Assembly: GCA_020055645.1 (NCBI GenBank)
Contig: CM034546.1
Span: forward strand, 22,506,001-22,570,000
Direction: 5' to 3'
Length of the DNA stretch: 64,000 nt
Source: Tomocerus qinae
Taxonomy: Eukaryota; Arthropoda; Collembola; Entomobryomorpha; Tomoceridae
The notes beneath the pieces were generated by a model that did not search any database, was not told the origin of the DNA, and worked only from the letters and a program-made list of their open reading frames with translations. Both the position numbers and the translations under genes were made by a program. This document shows, one piece after another, positions 21,975-35,303 of this stretch. Positions within the stretch are counted from its first letter, which is position 1. The number at the start of each line of letters is the position of its first letter.

Positions 21975-23859
21975 ATACATTAGGTGTAATTATAAATAAT
22001 GATTTCCATTGGTGGTGCAATAGTTAAACACAGGGAACAAAAGAGGACCGTATGGAATCATCGTCTCTTTCAGTGGGATATAGCATTAATGAGCACGGAG
22101 ATTATCTGTGGACGGACATCTTTGTATACATCTTTACATCTTTACATACAAGCATCAAGACTCAAGATGTAATATGTAAATGTAATAATATGTGAATGCA
22201 GCAATATTAGGCTAATTACAGGTGGCACCATGTGTCATACTGGTACATATATAAGCATAATATTATACTCATTTGTGGTTATTCATACTGCAATTTTTGG
22301 CATTTTTTAATGCGTTGGATTGGACGGTTGGCCAAGGAGCGTAGAAAGTAACTAGTAAACATTAGGAGAGCAGGCACAAAATTATTAATTTTTCTATATT
22401 TATTTTCTACCTTAACTCTTGTAAACTAGAATGAATATATTGGGGAGTACCCGTTGTGCATTGTGCCTTAGTTAAACCCATTAGTGGTCATTAATGGTTA
22501 AAATGGCCGGGTCTAAATGAATCCAAAAAGTTGTCAATTGGGTCCAATTAGGGGGCAAGCTACATGCCCATTTTAACCATAATGGCCATATTAACCATTT
22601 TGACTGGTGGCCTGGTCAAAAAATTTTTCGCTTAAGGACGTGTGGGGACCTACAGATTACAGATTAACTCTTAAACTCCACTGCGTTCTGCAATCATGGG
22701 TGATAGCTATTTTCTCAAGTTCAGTGGTAAAATCGCAGTTGTTACCATGATATCCAAAATTTTCCCATTTAAAGTCGAAAACAAAGATTTTAGAGGAACG
22801 CAAAAAATAAAACAAAAATGCCAAGAAAATGAAAACGAGCATCAAGTGCCTTTTTTACATTTATGTGCAAATGTGAACAAAAATTTAAAATATATTTTTA
22901 ACCTGTATTTCCTTACTCAAAATCAAATTTTTAAATTAAATTTTTGATGAGTAAAAAGCGATTTTTTTAAAACCGGGCTTTCATGCTCGTTTGTTGGAAT
23001 TGAAAACCGTATTACTTGTGTTTCTTTTTTCTTTGAGTAATGGTCACTGAAAGTCTTCACACCTTCTTAAAATCGTTGTTCAGTAAATAAGTGGAATTCG
23101 GTTATGACAGAACATAGAATTTAAAGTGATTTAATTCAAAGTAAAAATATATCCGAACAAAGTTGAAGTAGAAATTTGGCGCATGATGGTTCAAGAGTAT
23201 TTAGTTTACGCAAATCCTATTTTAAGAATTTTAGTAATTGAAACTGCGTGTTTCAACTTACTCCCACGAAAATACGAAAATACATGTTTCAGCAGTTTAC
23301 GATATGCCAATGTAGTTTGTCAAAATGTTTTTGATAAATTCTCTGAAAAGGTAATGAAAACGTAATATCAATATTTCATCCTGTAAATACAGGATGGGAT
23401 GTTTGGAATTGGAATGGAATTGGCCTAGTAAGCTTTCTCATTAGTTTTTCTTGCAATTATATCTAAGTGTGGAAAGTATAATAATGAGCATCATGATGTT
23501 ATTTTCAGTAGCAACATAATAGGGTCAATTATCACTATCAGCTTTATGAATAAAATAAAACATGACCGGTATTATTTCTTTAATCGTATACTAATCGTGT
23601 AGAGTATGTAAATATTTTATATGCTCTTGGAGAGTTTTGCAAAGAAAATAATATCGGCTCCCATTAAGAGAGATGCGCCTAAAAAATTAAATTAAATTTT
23701 TGATTTTATAAGTGCAATACGTTCATGTGGTTTTATAGAAGACAGATCGTTTTTTCTATAATGCAACTATAGCTGATAATGCTTTAAATAAATCATTATA
23801 ACATTAAATGATGTACACAAAAGCCAAAAAACATATCTATTTCAGTGTCAATAGTTATT
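21975..23859. other. Intergenic stretch without a supported gene
   Basis: A loose inverted repeat at about 22480-22615 (GGTTAAAATGGCC and its complement) is the only structure I can see. Short frames at 22696-22947 and 23183-23365 have no family resemblance. Their composition is that of AT-rich non-coding DNA. Confidence 0.5.
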
Positions 23860-23865
23860 TTTATT
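23860..23865 (-). terminator. Poly(A) signal of the VLIG-like gene
   Basis: TTTATT on the plus strand reads AATAAA on the minus strand, 28 bp past the stop codon. Confidence 0.5.
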
Positions 23866-23892
23866 GACAATTAAAGTTCACATTTACAAAGC

Positions 23893-26800
23893 TCAAAGCA
23901 GACTTTTGTGCTTAATAAGATTTAAAATGTGGTCCAAATGCTTATCTAAATATGTGAGATAAGCAAGCCGGGCAATTTCTTTGGCATCGTTTCTTGGCAG
24001 ATTAGAGCCAAACTTTTCAGTTAGTTTTCCTCTAAGCTTCAAGAAGAACCAGTCCATCAATTGAGTGTATTCTTCAACTGGATGTATTTCGTTCAGCCAT
24101 TGGACATCATTTTTTCCACTTTTGTCAGCAGACTCTTCATTTTCTTCTTCAATTTCCTCATCCGCGTAGTGACAGCAACTTTTAAAGTCCAAGGTTCCAG
24201 AGGTTTCATCAACTACTCCTGCAAGTCCTTTGGGTTGATGACAAGTAAAATGTCGCTTAAATTTGGCCAATCCATTTTCATGATTCTTGGCGCCCCAACA
24301 AATGGCGGAACATCCTGGACAAGTAGCTGTGCAGCCCAAGATATTCAAAAAACTATCGTCATTTACGGGAAGATTTTGCACGCTAATCTGTCCCATGTAG
24401 TCTTTGACAAGTTTAGACATTTGCTTTTGAATTTCTGCCTTTAACTTTTCATGCATTTCTTCAGTGACTGTCTCCAACGTTAGATTTTCGCCAACTTTAT
24501 TCAAATACCAGTTGCCAAAAGTTAGCAATTCTTTCAATGACTTTGTATTAGCAATTTGGTTTCCAATTGCTGTACATTCGTCAATAAATGTTTCCTTGAG
24601 CATCGGAACCACGATATTATGCATTGCATATTCGATGGTTTGCATATACCATTCTGAAAGCATTCCTTGTGGATCTTGAAAATGTCCCAGGACTACTTTT
24701 TCATCTCCACGTTTTAATTCTTCTGCCAAAGAAATTAGATATCTCAGTCGAATACCTTCTGAATGGGTAGCCCAATTTTCGAAATATTTTGTTATTTCCA
24801 AAGAACTAACGCAAACTGATTGCGCAGCTTCCAAAAGTTGTTTGGCGACAGATATTCCAAAGCTCTGTACTTGCATTGGTGACTGGATTGCTAAGTACAT
24901 ACTGATTTTCTAAAATATTAAAACGACCAGCAATTTTTAAAACTGTATTATTAAAAGTAAACTTTTAAACTACTAAAATAATACATGATTTAAAATATTA
25001 TCTGACCTGAATATATTCCTGCTTCTGCTTCAGAAGAATGCAAAAAGGTTCATTTTGCCTATCCCAGTCAGCTTGCAAATGAAGAATGTGTTCAAGAAAC
25101 AACTGAAGACTGTAAAACATGGCATCATATTTAAATTGGTTCTTCAAAGATGTCTTGAAACGTTCTTCAAACTTGCGCAACATATCCGAAACTTTACGTT
25201 TGTGATCCAGGATCAAAACTTCCGCGTAACCCACACGTTCTCGTTTGCGTTTGCTGACTAGGTTTTCAGCGGTTTCGAGTAACTTCCCACAGAGCCAGTT
25301 GTGTTCATTGGCCGTAAGATTTAAGTTTGGTTTAGTCAATTTCAACCGCTTCTTATTTTTCTTGGCTTTTTCCATCGCCAGGGCAGGTTTTAGGCTGTCA
25401 TCTGTATTTAAGAACATCTTTCCAAGTTCTTCCTTCCAAGTCATGACATTTGGTATGTGACTGTAGGCATTGACAATATCAACGATGACCTTGTTTTTAT
25501 CAAATCCTATTGGATACTTGTTTTGAACAGTCGATTGTAGTTCATTCCAAACGTCGTCAACGGACATACTTTGAATTGTATCTTTGGAGTCTTGCATAAT
25601 TTGATTTAATATTTTGTCAAATTCGGATGCCTTTCCATGCTGAATTTTTAATGATTCAAATCTTCTAAGGGTTTGGGTTTTAGAAGTCTTTCGCATCTCG
25701 TCAACGCAAGCTTTTATAACTATTTCCGTATCATTGACACTGACAGATGAAGTCTGCTTCACGAATTCGAGTAATGCCTTTCTTGAAATTTCGGCTTGAA
25801 TGCACCATTTGCATAACTGTGACTCATCTGGCTGACAATGTTCGGGCAGTTGGTCAATTTTGGAATTAATTTGCTCTTGGATATCCTTTTCGAACTTGCT
25901 AGAAGTTACAACGTCTTTGTTTAGCAAATTTAGCTTCTCATCGATATAATCCTCTACGGACGTTCTATGGTACTGGAAGACCATGTCCAAATCATTCTTT
26001 ACTGCAGCCATCCTTGTATTTACTTCAATGAATTCCTGTACTTGGCGCATGCTAGTGAATCTCAATGCAAAGTTTTCTTTCTTCACCGTTTGCCAATAGC
26101 CTTTCAAGAGTTTGTGCCAAGTACAAAAGTAAATATACTGTTGCTTGCAACTGTATTCCTTCATGATTCTGTTTCTAAGCCCCAAGACATCTTGACAGTA
26201 TTCTTCAGAAGGCGGGGACTGCGGTGAAGCGCCACTTTTAAATGGCCTCAACTGGTACAGGATTTCTCTTTGTCGAAGTCTCTGCTTCAGGGTTTTCAAG
26301 TTTCTCAATGTTCGAACACCTAAATCGATTTCTTGGCTTTGAATAACCCTCACAGCTTCTTCCAAGGCTTTGCAGAAGTTGTCAACACCCTTAGCTAGCA
26401 AGGCCTCGTGACCACCTTCAGGAACTTGCTGAACCAACAACAAATCCGGGGACAAGTCCGTTTTCTCCATTCTTGCCATTGTAAGGATAACAATTTGAAG
26501 AATATCCACCATTTCCTTATTTGACTCTCCAGCAACGTTAATCAGAGTTAAGTTACTGATGGTCATAGCAAAAGTTGCCATAGTACGGTCCTTCGACTCG
26601 GAATTAGGATCCAGCATTGACTCTGGTGATCCAAGCCCTTCTGTGTCAACAACTAATATTGCATCCAGTCCAAGCTGTTTTCTAAACGACGTTTCCAGCA
26701 GCATCAATCTCATGTACAAGCCCTTCGTGCATTTCCCAACAGATGTCGCAAATTTACATCCGAATAAAGCATTCAAAAGAGTTGATTTCCCTGAAGACTG

Positions 26801-29248
26801 CAATCCCAGAATACTGACGACGAACACCTTTAAGGTGCCCAGCTTTTGGCAAACCTCGTGACAAACCGATTCAAGCCATATTCCAGGAACAGATCCAGTA
26901 TCTCCGTCAAGGATTTCTAGAGTTCTTCCTTCAATTAATAAGTCTGCATACAAAGCGGGTAATTTTGAAATCAAGGAAATAGACTCAGGTAGCCCGTGAA
27001 TAAATATTATCTCGTAAGCAATGCTAAGCTCCCGTAAAAAGTCATTCAAAGATAATGAATTCGCAAATTCCTGATTGATTTTCGAAATTTGGTCGTTAGT
27101 TTCTTCCCAGTGGGGGTCGGTGTCAACTAAGTTGTTCCTTTTCTCTATAAGAGCAGATAACTTTGAAGAAAAGCCAGCCAACTTTTTTGCAGACAGAATG
27201 GAAAGTTCTTGCTCGACGTGAGTTATGCCAATTCTTCGTTCTGGCAAAGGCGCATATAGTATTTTGGTGAAATCTTCAATCAACTCGATTAAATATGGAC
27301 TGTTTGTATATGTTCGCCAATACTGGTCCACTTCTGCCTTTTTGATCTTTTGCAAGCATAGGACATCTCTGACATACCCCACGGAATTGTTTATTTTATG
27401 AACCAAGTCTATAAAATCGTGTGATTCTTTTGTCGAAATGGCGGGAAGCTTCGCGATTGAAGAGCTACTGGAATTGCCATTGCTCATTGTCTTCCCGGAT
27501 TTTACAGCTTGTTTGATATATTGCTTCAATTTGTTTAGAGTTGCATTGCTATCGGTAATCAAATGTGTTCTTAGGGTCTTCAAATTGTCAACGGGTACTT
27601 TTGGATCTACATAGATGAATAAAATGTTATCCTTTCCGCAGATTTTTGCTATCTTCTCTTTGTTCTCATTAGTGACTTCATCGGGCATAACGAAGACGAT
27701 GTACTTCGAAGTGATTGAATTCATAGCAATTAAAGTGTCTTCGTTCTGTAATGCATCCCCATGAACATTGGCCATAAGTACGATTTCATTTTCCACGTTG
27801 TCTTCCGTCTCAGATTGAACTGCAGACCAAATGATTTCTTTACATGTATCTTTCGTTAACCAAATAAATTCTGCACTTCCATTAAGTCCAGTTGGTTTTC
27901 CATTCCCTGGCTGTCCCTTACATTGAAACATATTAGACTGGACGAAAATTTGGTTGAGGAAACTGCTTTTTCCAACAGATTCAGCATTTCCTATTCGAAT
28001 TGCCGTAATAAGCTTGAACGGAGTTCTAAATAAGTAGTTTTCCCTGTTCTGCTTCGCTTTTTGTTCCCATTTTATCAAACATCTTTCCAATACTGAGGTG
28101 ACCATGCACATTTTCCCGTTATTATTAGGAATTGGGTTAGGCAGGATTAATGGCAAAGCAATTGGGAATTTGGATATGTTCTGAAATAAATCTGAGAGGA
28201 CGGTTACCTCAGTTGAAGCAACGACCAACGTTAAGATGTCCAATTTACTCAAGACTTGCAAATTTAAGCCATTTTCATCAGCTTGCTCATTTCCGGCGCT
28301 GTAATCTGCCATATCGTCTTCCTTCCAAATTGGTTCTTCTTCAGAAATAGGCAGCAGCTGACTTAGATATTCGGGAGTCAAGATTTTGCAGTCCCACATT
28401 TTAATTTTCTGCAAAACGAAAGGTAAAAGTCGACGCAGAAGCTGAGAGTCTTTGTTTGTCAATTTGGGCTGATCAATAATATCGGCAATTTTTATATAAT
28501 TCGGTGGATCTGTGAATTCCAAACTTGATCCAGCTAAATCTTGCCACTCACGGCTTAAAGGAATAATTTGTTTTCTTCCTAAAGCAGCTTTTTGTTTTCT
28601 CGGTTTAACGTCTGGTGGTTCTTTCGTGTCATCTTCTTCCATCTGGTAACCGGTTTCGATAAGTAGCTTTGGAGTTTTCTTGTAGTAGATAGTGCTTCCA
28701 TCTCCAGTAGGGTCTAGAAACTGAAACTTCATCAAAGGTAGCTTCATCACTCTTCTTTTGTTTCCGATGCTTTCTTCGTCGGATTTATTGTCCAAAAATT
28801 TCAGCCTCAGAATTGAAACGGGATGAGGAGGGACATCTTCGGGGTTTAATTTCTGATTCGGATAGCTTTCGATTTTCACTACTATTTTCTCTTCTGATTT
28901 TAATTTCTGCTTTGGAAGAGGGGATTCTTTGGATTTGACAAGCACTTCTTCTTCAGCCACAATATCGGCGTTATTATTTGCATCTTGTTCTTTAGAATAA
29001 TGATTTTCAATTGCTTCTACAGCTGCTTGGATCGTAGCCTGGGTCCATGGAGGGTAGAAGATTTTATTTTCATCATCCCAATTGAAAAGAGCTCCACATT
29101 TAACCATTTCATTGCGGAATGATGCATTTTCCAAACTTCTGCTCAATTTGTAGCGAAAGTCCATAAGAAGGGGCTTAGGGCATTGTTTGTTCAAAATATC
29201 TTTAAAACTTGTCAATGCTTTCGGAACCGTAGACCACGTCTGCTGCAT
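23893..29248 (-). CDS. Very large inducible GTPase (VLIG/GVIN-like) protein, 2 coding exons, 1752 aa
   Basis: This is a large cytosolic GTP-binding protein of the dynamin-related VLIG/URGCP family. Exon 1 is 29248-25007 and exon 2 is 24909-23893. The 97-bp intron is CAG/GTCAGA...TTTTAG/AAA in phase 0, so the frame continues without loss. A first G-like domain has NAESVGKSSFLNQ at about residues 418-432. The VLIG-type G domain has P-loop GLQSSGKST near 813-821 and VDTEGLGSP near 864. A long helical region follows. The C-terminal Cys/His cluster (Cys near 1607, 1611, 1614, 1618, then HFTCHQPKG near 1635-1643 and CCH near 1660) matches the zinc-knuckle-like end of the family. The N-terminal 150 residues are acidic/lysine-rich and probably disordered. 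At 1752 residues it is shorter than the ~2400 of vertebrate VLIG1. An acceptor-like TTTATAG lies just before the ATG. A 5' UTR exon may end at the donor ACAG/GTACGT near 31877. In vertebrates the family is interferon-inducible; its role here is unknown. Confidence 0.88.
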
Positions 29249-29259
29249 CCTATCTATAA

Positions 29260-32200
29260 AACATTAAAATTATTATTCAAATGACTCTTACGCTAAAATT
29301 GTCTTTACTATATAAATTGTACTATAAATATATATTTTTTTAAATTTGCATCGTCAAGAATATTGAATCCAAAATTTATCATCGAACTAAATTTTTATAT
29401 CCCTCTAATTAACAGTTTCGGTATAACCAGATCATTATTACTTTGAACAACCCTCAAGGGATTTGCTATTCATAATTTATATAATTTATGCTATCAATCA
29501 AGAGATAAGGGCTTCTTATCTTCTGTCTTCTCTTTGTGGATGTAGAATTAATCCTGTAAAAAGTTCTTTGGTCAGATTAAGTTTTCAATGCAAAGGTGTT
29601 GTTTTGAAATAATAAAGAGTTATTTTCATAAGAAACTTCATATTTTGAAATTGAAGGCAGCAATTAACAGCCAAGACAGTGTCTTATAAGTGGAAATCGT
29701 TGTTGATTTTTGATGGTATACAATATTGGCCCATCAATGAAAAGTTTTTTGTTCACTTTAAATACGGACAAAAACTAACTTTAGGACTCGAGGGCCATAA
29801 AATCCGAAGTGTGTGAATGTTTCAATGGTAAGTTATCTTAAGTCTTACTTGTTTAACTATCTTCAGTAATAATAAGTAGTAGAATATGAATAGCTATGAG
29901 CCATGTAGAGTCCTAATGTAATCAAAATTTGAAAATGATGCCCAATTAATCTTAAAATCTCATGTTTGAAGATTGGAAATCAAAGCTGTAATTTCAAAGT
30001 AGGCGACAATTATACGTTATTTTGACGTCAAATCATATATAAATACAATGTATGAACAATATAGCAGGTGCTGACGCTATATTATTGTATCATAAGTTTT
30101 GTTATTCTATTAACCATAATATGTATTATTATCTGTTTTTATTATTCTTCAATCGTAATTTCACTAGATATGAGAACATACTGGTATATAGTATGGCTCC
30201 ATCCTTCCACAATTGAGCCACACATAATGGATTTGTTATTTATTTGTTTTCTATTATTTTATGTTTCTAAATCATTCACACTACGCATGATTATTATAAA
30301 TGCATGGACTTTCTGAGTACGACTTTTACAAAAGTATTTGACTGCTGTTACGACTAAATTTTGACGATCTCTACTGCAGCATAACCTTTGTAGCTGATTA
30401 GATCCCCACTAAATACTAATTCTTGGCAATTATATATCAAAATCGAACTGACATTTGCTAACCTGTTAAGTATCGTATTTATAATGGATACAAGTCCTGA
30501 GCTTTCCAAAGATTTCATCACATTTCAGAAAATTAATTCCACTGCAATATTTTCACTCAGATTTGTACGCATATCTATAAAATATACGGCAGTAGATCCG
30601 GTTCTAAAATTGCCAGAGCTTATGCATGGAACAGGTTTAGCAACTGATCTGCTCTGAGGATTTAGCTACTAACCTCCTAAATGTATGTATCATAAGCGCC
30701 TATAATAATACTAAATATGTTCATTGTTTTTACTCCTTACTGTTCATAAATAAGGGGTACTTTCTATGTATATTTAGAAGCATTAATAAACACATTCTAG
30801 GGAGCAGAAAGGTTTTTCAAATTTAGAGTCAAAATTGATTATTCTATAATTAAATTAAACACGGAAGGGATTTGTTTGCAACTAAACAGTCTGATATTTC
30901 AATTTTTTACTGTAAAATCTCTTGTAGTTACTCGCATGTCAAAATTTTACTATATAAACATAGAAATAGTAAGGATAGAGTGGAAGTTTACATTCACTCT
31001 GTGTTATAACTTTTGTGGTAGAAATCCCCGCGAAAGAATGTAGATATACCTATAGGTTGTATAGTTTATAAATATAATAGTGTTTGCGGGTATTTGGTAT
31101 TTCTGCCAGTAAAAGTAAACAAAAGGAGTCTCAAAAGACTAGGTGCGCTCTTATCATAAGCTTACATTTTATTATATTCATATTTATCAAAGTACCAAAT
31201 ATATCAAGTTATACAGGACATGATGATATTGTTTTAATCATCATTTCTCAGTAAACGCGTCATTGTTATTACATTGGACTCAAATGTTATCTATATGTAT
31301 TGTTTTGATTATTTGAAACCATGAAATGTACACTCAGAACATTTTTATAGGATTTGCTGAAGCATCAGTAACTGATAAGTATAATTCGGACAAGGAGTAA
31401 ATTATAAATTAGTTCTTCTGATGGTATGTAAATAAAACAATCAAGTACATTCATTAAAACAGTAATTGATTATAACTGTATAGGGAATTATACTTCTTCA
31501 GTGCTAAGTATATTACAAAGAAAACCTTACAAGACGGCATTCTAAATATTATATAATATTATATTATATAATATATATTCATTTATTTATATAATGATTT
31601 TCATCCAACCGATTATTCCCAAAAGCTATACAATACACTTGAAAGATTGAAAACGGGTTATTTATCTAACTACTAGCTTTGGTTAACGTTGATTTTTCTT
31701 TTTACTCTCAAGGATCTTTAACCCATTGACAAACCTAACTCGCAGTTTATTGAATAGCATTTCTTACTATAAAATGTTTTTCTTTGATTTTCAAGCATTT
31801 TCTGGCAACAGTTCAGTTGTCAGATATTAAATACATTATAGGTTTCTTTAATGATTTTAAATAAACATACGTACCTGTATTCCTTTTCGTAAACAACTAA
31901 AGAATTTAATAGCGAAATCAATCCTTAAATGTTGTGAGTGAATCTTGAATAACAATTATTTGTAATGGTCTACTCACAATCAAAACGGATAATGTAGTGG
32001 AAAACAGATGTAATGGTATTAAATGATGGCGAGGACGACACAGTCAATTGTCTCGTTGAAATGCATTTTGGAGACTTATAAGCAATTTATCTGGAACATT
32101 ATCATCGCATTTTCCTATCTATCTCAATTGAAGATAAGCATTAATTTATAAACATACGTTTGTTACAATGTACAAATTATAAAATGTCATAAAATATGCT

Positions 32201-35044
32201 GCCGCTCTGCTGATTAGGAATAAAGTGCATTCAAACTTTATAATGGTAATTACCATTTATTTACCATTCTATTACGTTAGGATGCCATGGCCTTATTTTG
32301 AAAAACGATCATTAACATTAACCGTTGGTCAAACACGGAATTTAACCAAACGATACCAATTCTATTGCTAAAATTAAGACATATTATTATATAAATAAAC
32401 TTTTACCCGGATGGTTTCCGGTCATACAAGATTGTTCGCCAAGGGCGAAAATTGTCTAAAATACGAAGTTTTGGTCAAGTATTTAAAGGCTTGAGGAATA
32501 TTACTATATGTCTGAATAGATCAGAATATCCTCCACTTGACGGACATGCAAAGCTATGAGAGCATCGTAGGTTTGAAAAACCCAGCCCGAACCATTGGGC
32601 TGCTTTTTACCTTCGTTGAGTTAAAGATCAACTTTGATCGGTTACTGTCGAATAGTTAAACTAATTGGAGATTGTATAGGTTAAACTTAATTTTTTAAAT
32701 TAGGTTTTTAAAATAGCTGTTGCTCAATTCAATTAGGAATGTTAGGAGGGAAGTAACTGTTCTGTCTTCTTTGTCGATTTTGTCTTAGTGGTGCAGCATG
32801 TCTTCGAAAATCTAGCGTTTTAGCAGGGTCTTAATTTGTATTGTGGATGGGTCTGAGTTGAGGCCTCCGAAACAATTGATCGGAACCTGTGGGAGGAAGA
32901 TCTTATTGGAGGATAGACACGTTCCTGCAGACATGGCACTTAAAATATTTCGGGAAATTTTTGAAATATTTCAGAAAATATTTCACTCCCACTTTCCCTG
33001 AAAAATTAAATATTAGAAATAAATATGGTACGTGGCATTTACTTCAATAAATTTCGCATGAAATTCAATTGCGGATTCGTGTACACATTCACATTGTATT
33101 TTTTTCAAAAATTTTATTAATTTCATCAAATTCAAATATTTTATTTTCCAAGAAAAATTCGTTGAAGTAAGAAATTAATGCCATGTCTGCGTTTCTGTAA
33201 TAGTGAATAGTGATGGGATTCCAGTTCCGATTTTTATGTAAATAAACTTTTACCCAGATGGCTTCTGGTTTACTAGGTTGCACACCAAAGGCAAAAATTA
33301 TCGACCAAGACGAGGTTTTGGTTCAAGTATGGAAAGATAATAGAGTAGATGTCAGAATAGTTTATCGATTTAGCAATTTGAAGTACTTTTTTGCTATTTT
33401 TTTACAGGTCCGATTTTAGAACTGGAAAAGCCATGTTAAATAATCAATAGTTTTTTTAGACTTAGTATAATATTTATTATATATTTGAATCATTAATATT
33501 AATGAAATGGGTCCTTCGTGATGATATTTTCTTAGTTAGAGCTATGTGGCACAATTCTTCTTGGTTCTTGGTGTTGCCTACATTTTCCTATATTAATATT
33601 CTTAAAAACGAAATTATAAGAGGTTTGCTTTTTCCTGCATTCACCTTCATCCTGCGTTATACTTGAGGTGAATTAAAGCCCGCAAGAAGTACATTAGAGT
33701 GAAAATTTCATGTCTCCGAGGATTATTGTTAAATGTATTTATTGTGGTAAATATATATTAACAAAATATCTGGTAAAATTATCTTCCTTCTACATTCCTA
33801 ATAATATCAGCTTACTTCTGTCAGAATGCCGAACATCCGCCTCCGTTTTGGCTGTACTATAAGTGACTGTATGAATGGCTTTATTAGCAAAGGCCCTAGA
33901 TGTAACTCGTTAAATATTTTGGTTCCTATATATTTCCTATCAAATAAAATATTATGACCTACCAAAATATGTCATTGGCCTGGTATTGTCATTGAAATTA
34001 TTTATTGTTATTTAATTGTAATTGTAACAAACAGATTCAATTTTTGAGGTACAATCAAAGAATTCTGAATATTTTTTTCCATTTCCCCAAAGTATAAGAT
34101 AAGTGTGTTATCTTGACAAAAGTAATTTTTCTATAAAATCTTGTGATGACATATCTGCACATATTGAAACATTAACTTCTCTATAGTTTTATCCGAGACA
34201 TGACCGCGGGGAGTGATTTTGCCAAATTTTAATTATGGAAGGATTGTGACAGCACGTCGTCAAGTAAGACTTGCGGTGTGTCTAGTTTGTTTGGCAAAGG
34301 GTGGATTGGCCACTGGGAAAAACTAGTGTTGACAACGTAAGGAGTCGAGTGGTGGAGGTTATGGCATAATAAAGTAAAGAATGCCACTGGCTGTCTATTG
34401 ATATTCTGTTTCATTTACAATATTTGAGATCATTCGGTCGACAATCATCCCTATAACTGCCATATAGGAAGTGTATTTCCAATAGTCATAGAACATTGAT
34501 GGTAGATATTTTGAAACGTATCCTTGCCAGTCCACCGCAATGACAATTGGTGGAGATTCATAAGTCGCATAGGCTGGAAGTAAAAGTAAACAAAATTAGG
34601 TGAAAAGCCTAAACTTATAGTTTCCCACAGCCATTCGGCTGCTAACAGTAGTAGTGGGATGCAGTTATAGCTCCCACCCCCGCCATTTGGGATGGACACT
34701 TTCGACATTTTCATGGACATAGTACATGACATTTGTTCGTTTTATATTTAGTTCGTTCGGCATTTACTGTTGAGGTGTGGTAATGTGTCCTAAACACCGC
34801 AACTTTCTATTACTTGTGCTATATCTTTGTAATTTACGGCATGCCATCGGTATACAATGATAATTTGCCCGTCAGATAAGGCAAGTTTGAAATCTGGGAG
34901 TCCTATTGGGCAAATGTATCAGATAGTATTACATGTTATTATATATTCTTGTGGTAATGTTCTGTCTCTTCTAAAATTATAACGTTATTTTAAGATATTA
35001 CAAAAATCAAATAACTTTGAGCCTAAAGTTTAGGCCAATGAACA
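29260..35044. other. Long gene-poor stretch upstream of the VLIG-like gene
   Basis: No supported coding gene. A donor-like site on the minus strand near 31877 (ACAG/GTACGTATG) could end a 5' UTR exon of the GTPase gene. A related ~90-bp block (TTTTACCC-GATGG-TTC-GGT) occurs at about 32398-32490 and 33246-33340. AT-rich simple sequence lies at 31540-31600. The first copy of the three-copy repeat is at 34003-34400. Confidence 0.45.
34003..34400 (-). repeat. Dispersed repeat family, copy 1 of 3
   Basis: It is related along its length to 57330-57745 and 57905-58290. Shared blocks include GCCAAATTTTAATT, AAAAACTAGTGTTGACAA and TTTCCCCAAAGTATAAGA. On the minus strand part of it is open in all three copies with similar residues (HSTP..VNTSFSQ), but stops interrupt each one. 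It may be a decayed coding fragment of an unknown gene. Confidence 0.55.
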
Positions 35045-35303
35045 TAGACTGTTACCATGGTTTTGTACCAGGTAGATATGTATAGAGATGGACATCGGCC
35101 AAAACCTTGAATGGGGAAATGCCTGTAAACCAATTTCTATTTACTTTTCTATTACCCAGCCAAAACCAGCCGCTATTTAGATTTGTTTACTAAAAAGTAA
35201 ATGGGAATTGATTTAAAGGCATTTCCCCATTCCGGGTTTTGGACGATGCTTGCCTTTTGCAGCTTGCTTGGGATGTACCTGGTTCAAAACCATAACAGCC
35301 TAC
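35045..35303. mobile_element. Fold-back element, ~260 bp
   Basis: The outer arms share ACTGTTACCATGGTTTTG / CAAAACCATAACAG. The inner arms share AATGGGGAAATGCCT and its complement, followed by related ATTTACTTTT. No coding frame or obvious target duplication. Confidence 0.6.

Noticed and set aside
30068..30316. A hydrophobic 82-residue frame
   Set aside because: Its composition (Ile, Phe, Leu, Tyr from AT-rich codons) is what random AT-rich DNA gives. There is no signal-peptide cleavage site, splice context or relative in the window.
31540..31600. An (AT)-rich palindromic stretch as an origin or regulatory site
   Set aside because: Simple AT repeats of this kind are common in such DNA and nothing around them suggests function.
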